Assembly (NCBI GenBank): GCA_913775005.1
Contig: CAJYKY010000331.1
Span: 1 to 6,093 of the forward strand
Length of the DNA stretch: 6,093 bases
Direction: 5' to 3'
Origin: an uncultured Achromobacter sp.
GTDB lineage: Bacteria; Pseudomonadota; Gammaproteobacteria; Burkholderiales; Burkholderiaceae_B
Below are positions 5,030-6,093 of the stretch, in pieces. How positions within the stretch are numbered: the first letter of the stretch is position 1; every line of letters begins with the position of its first letter. The position numbers were made by a program, and so were the translations under genes. A model generated the notes under the pieces. It had not been told where the DNA came from. It saw only the letters and a list, made by a program, of their open reading frames with translations, and did not search any database.

Positions 5030-6031
5030 ATGCGTTTTACCCCTGTCAAGACCCTGGCCGCCGCGGCCGTTCTGTTTGCGTTTGCTGGCGCCGCTCAAGC
5101 GGCCGATGCTCCGCAATGCGAAATCAAGCGTCCGGTCACCTTCGGCGCCATGAACTGGGAATCCAACCTGGTGCTGGTCGACGTTGAACGTTTCATCATG
5201 GAAAAGGGCTACGGTTGCAAGACCGAAACCCTGCCGACGGAAACGCTGCCCGCCCTGGCCGCGCTTGAACGCGGCGATCTCGATATCAATACCGAAATCT
5301 GGCTCAACAGCGTGGCCGAACCCTGGGATCGCGCCGAAAAGACCGGCAAGGTCAAGCGTATCGGTGACCTGTATATGGGCGCCGAAGGCTGGTACATCCC
5401 GCGCTACACGGCCGAGCGCCTGCCCGAGCTGAAGTCCGCGGCGGATCTGCCGAAGTTCAAAGACAAGTTCAAGGATCCGGAAGAACCCGGCAAGGGCCGC
5501 TTCTATGGCTGCCCGGCAGGCTGGGGCTGCGAAGTCACCAGCAATAACCTGTTCCATGCCTTGAAGCTGGACGATACGTACACGCTGTACTCGCCCGGTA
5601 CGGGCGCGGCGCAGAAGGCGGCGTTGATGTCGGCCTACAAGCGCAAGCAGAACGTGGTCTTTTACTACTGGTCCCCCACGCCGCTGGTGGGCGCCATGGA
5701 TCTGGTCAAGCTGGACATGCCGCCCTACGACGCCGAAAAGCACAAGTGCCTGACGTCGCCCAAGTGCGCCAAGCCTGAGGCTAGCGCCTATCCCGACAAC
5801 CCCGTCTTCACTGCCGTGAACACCAAGTTCTCGGAAGACGCGCCCACGCTTACCGCCTTCCTGTCCAAGGTGTCGGTGCCGCTGCCGGTGATCAATGAAA
5901 CCCTGGCCCACATGGAAGAGTCCGGCGACGATTCGAACGCCGTGGCCAAGTGGTTCCTGAAGAACAAGCCCGACGTCTGGACCAAGTGGGTCCCCGCCGA
6001 TGTCGCCGGGCGTGTCCAAAGCGCGCTGTAA
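5030..6031 (+). CDS. Glycine betaine/choline-type ABC transporter substrate-binding protein (OpuAC domain)
   Basis: Periplasmic receptor of the quaternary-amine (ProX/OpuAC) ABC uptake family, expected to bind glycine betaine, choline, carnitine or a similar osmolyte. The product has 333 residues. Residues 1-24 are a signal peptide (Lys/Arg start, Ala-rich core, AQA cleavage before ADAPQC). The mature protein opens with the family strand PVTFGAMNWESN, then LDINTEIWLNS at 84-94, GAEGWYIP at 118-124, CPAGWGC at 161-167 and VVFYYWSPTPL at 209-219. Trp43, Trp91, Trp121 and Trp214 are candidates for the aromatic cage that holds trimethylammonium groups in this family. Six cysteines (30, 63, 161, 167, 240, 246) suggest up to three disulfides. 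The start is fixed by GGAGG and the signal peptide. No permease or ATPase lies upstream and only 62 nt follow, so partners may be downstream of the window or elsewhere. ProX-like in role, but the exact ligand is not assigned. Confidence 0.93.
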   Translation: MRFTPVKTLAAAAVLFAFAGAAQAADAPQCEIKRPVTFGAMNWESNLVLVDVERFIMEKGYGCKTETLPTETLPALAALERGDLDINTEIWLNSVAEPWDRAEKTGKVKRIGDLYMGAEGWYIPRYTAERLPELKSAADLPKFKDKFKDPEEPGKGRFYGCPAGWGCEVTSNNLFHALKLDDTYTLYSPGTGAAQKAALMSAYKRKQNVVFYYWSPTPLVGAMDLVKLDMPPYDAEKHKCLTSPKCAKPEASAYPDNPVFTAVNTKFSEDAPTLTAFLSKVSVPLPVINETLAHMEESGDDSNAVAKWFLKNKPDVWTKWVPADVAGRVQSAL

Positions 6032-6093
6032 TCGTTAACGTACCGTGATGCAGGCCTCGCGTCCGCGTGACGCGTGCCGGCCCGGTCAGCGGC
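6032..6093. other. Downstream flank of the betaine-binding gene
   Basis: These 62 nt hold the palindrome CGTTAACG (6033-6040) and a 5-bp CGCGT/ACGCG pairing further on. No T tract is present in what can be seen, so a terminator is not supported. An ATG at 6048 is open to the window end but has no ribosome binding site. Confidence 0.4.

Noticed and set aside
5012..6019. Minus-strand open frame of 335 codons across the betaine-binding gene
   Set aside because: Antisense to a well-supported protein with a signal peptide and ribosome binding site; composition is of the shadow type.
6048..6093. Possible start of a downstream gene at ATG 6048
   Set aside because: Only 46 nt are visible, there is no ribosome binding site, and no protein similarity can be judged.
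1..6093. CRISPR arrays, tRNA or rRNA genes, insertion sequences, phage or defence genes
   Set aside because: I saw no regularly spaced repeats, cloverleaf-like segments, transposase or defence-type proteins on either strand.

Overview
The window looks like ordinary chromosomal DNA from a high-GC betaproteobacterium, most likely of the Alcaligenaceae (Bordetella/Achromobacter type). The evidence is the GC-rich codon use, the rpmB-rpmG pair with sequences close to the proteobacterial consensus, and the abundance of periplasmic solute-binding proteins. The genus is inferred from general resemblance and was not searched.

Layout. Positions 1-966 (minus) hold the N-terminal 322 residues of a LivK-type (Peripla_BP_6) solute-binding protein whose end lies outside the window. 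Positions 1129-1570 (minus) hold the ribosomal protein operon rpmB (L28) then rpmG (L33), closed by a strong intrinsic terminator at 1080-1104. A 319-nt gap (1571-1889) carries a probable rpmB promoter and a leader hairpin. Positions 1890-3089 (minus) encode a Bcr/CflA-family drug-efflux transporter of the major facilitator superfamily. It is divergent from a cyclopropane-fatty-acid synthase family gene (3254-4546, plus), and the shared 164-nt promoter region contains two inverted repeats. A 483-nt non-coding stretch (4547-5029), locally AT-rich and full of small repeats and hairpins, precedes a glycine betaine/choline-type (OpuAC) periplasmic binding protein (5030-6031, plus).

How the genes work together. 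L28 and L33 are an operon and belong to the large ribosomal subunit. The other genes appear to be separate units. Efflux, cyclopropanation of membrane lipids and compatible-solute uptake could all serve envelope or osmotic stress, but this is inference from content. Neither binding protein has its permease or ATPase in the window.

I see no phage, IS, CRISPR, toxin-antitoxin or defence system, and no clearly novel system. The parts that deserve a second look are non-coding: the 4547-5029 region, the rpmB leader and the divergent 3090-3253 promoter region.
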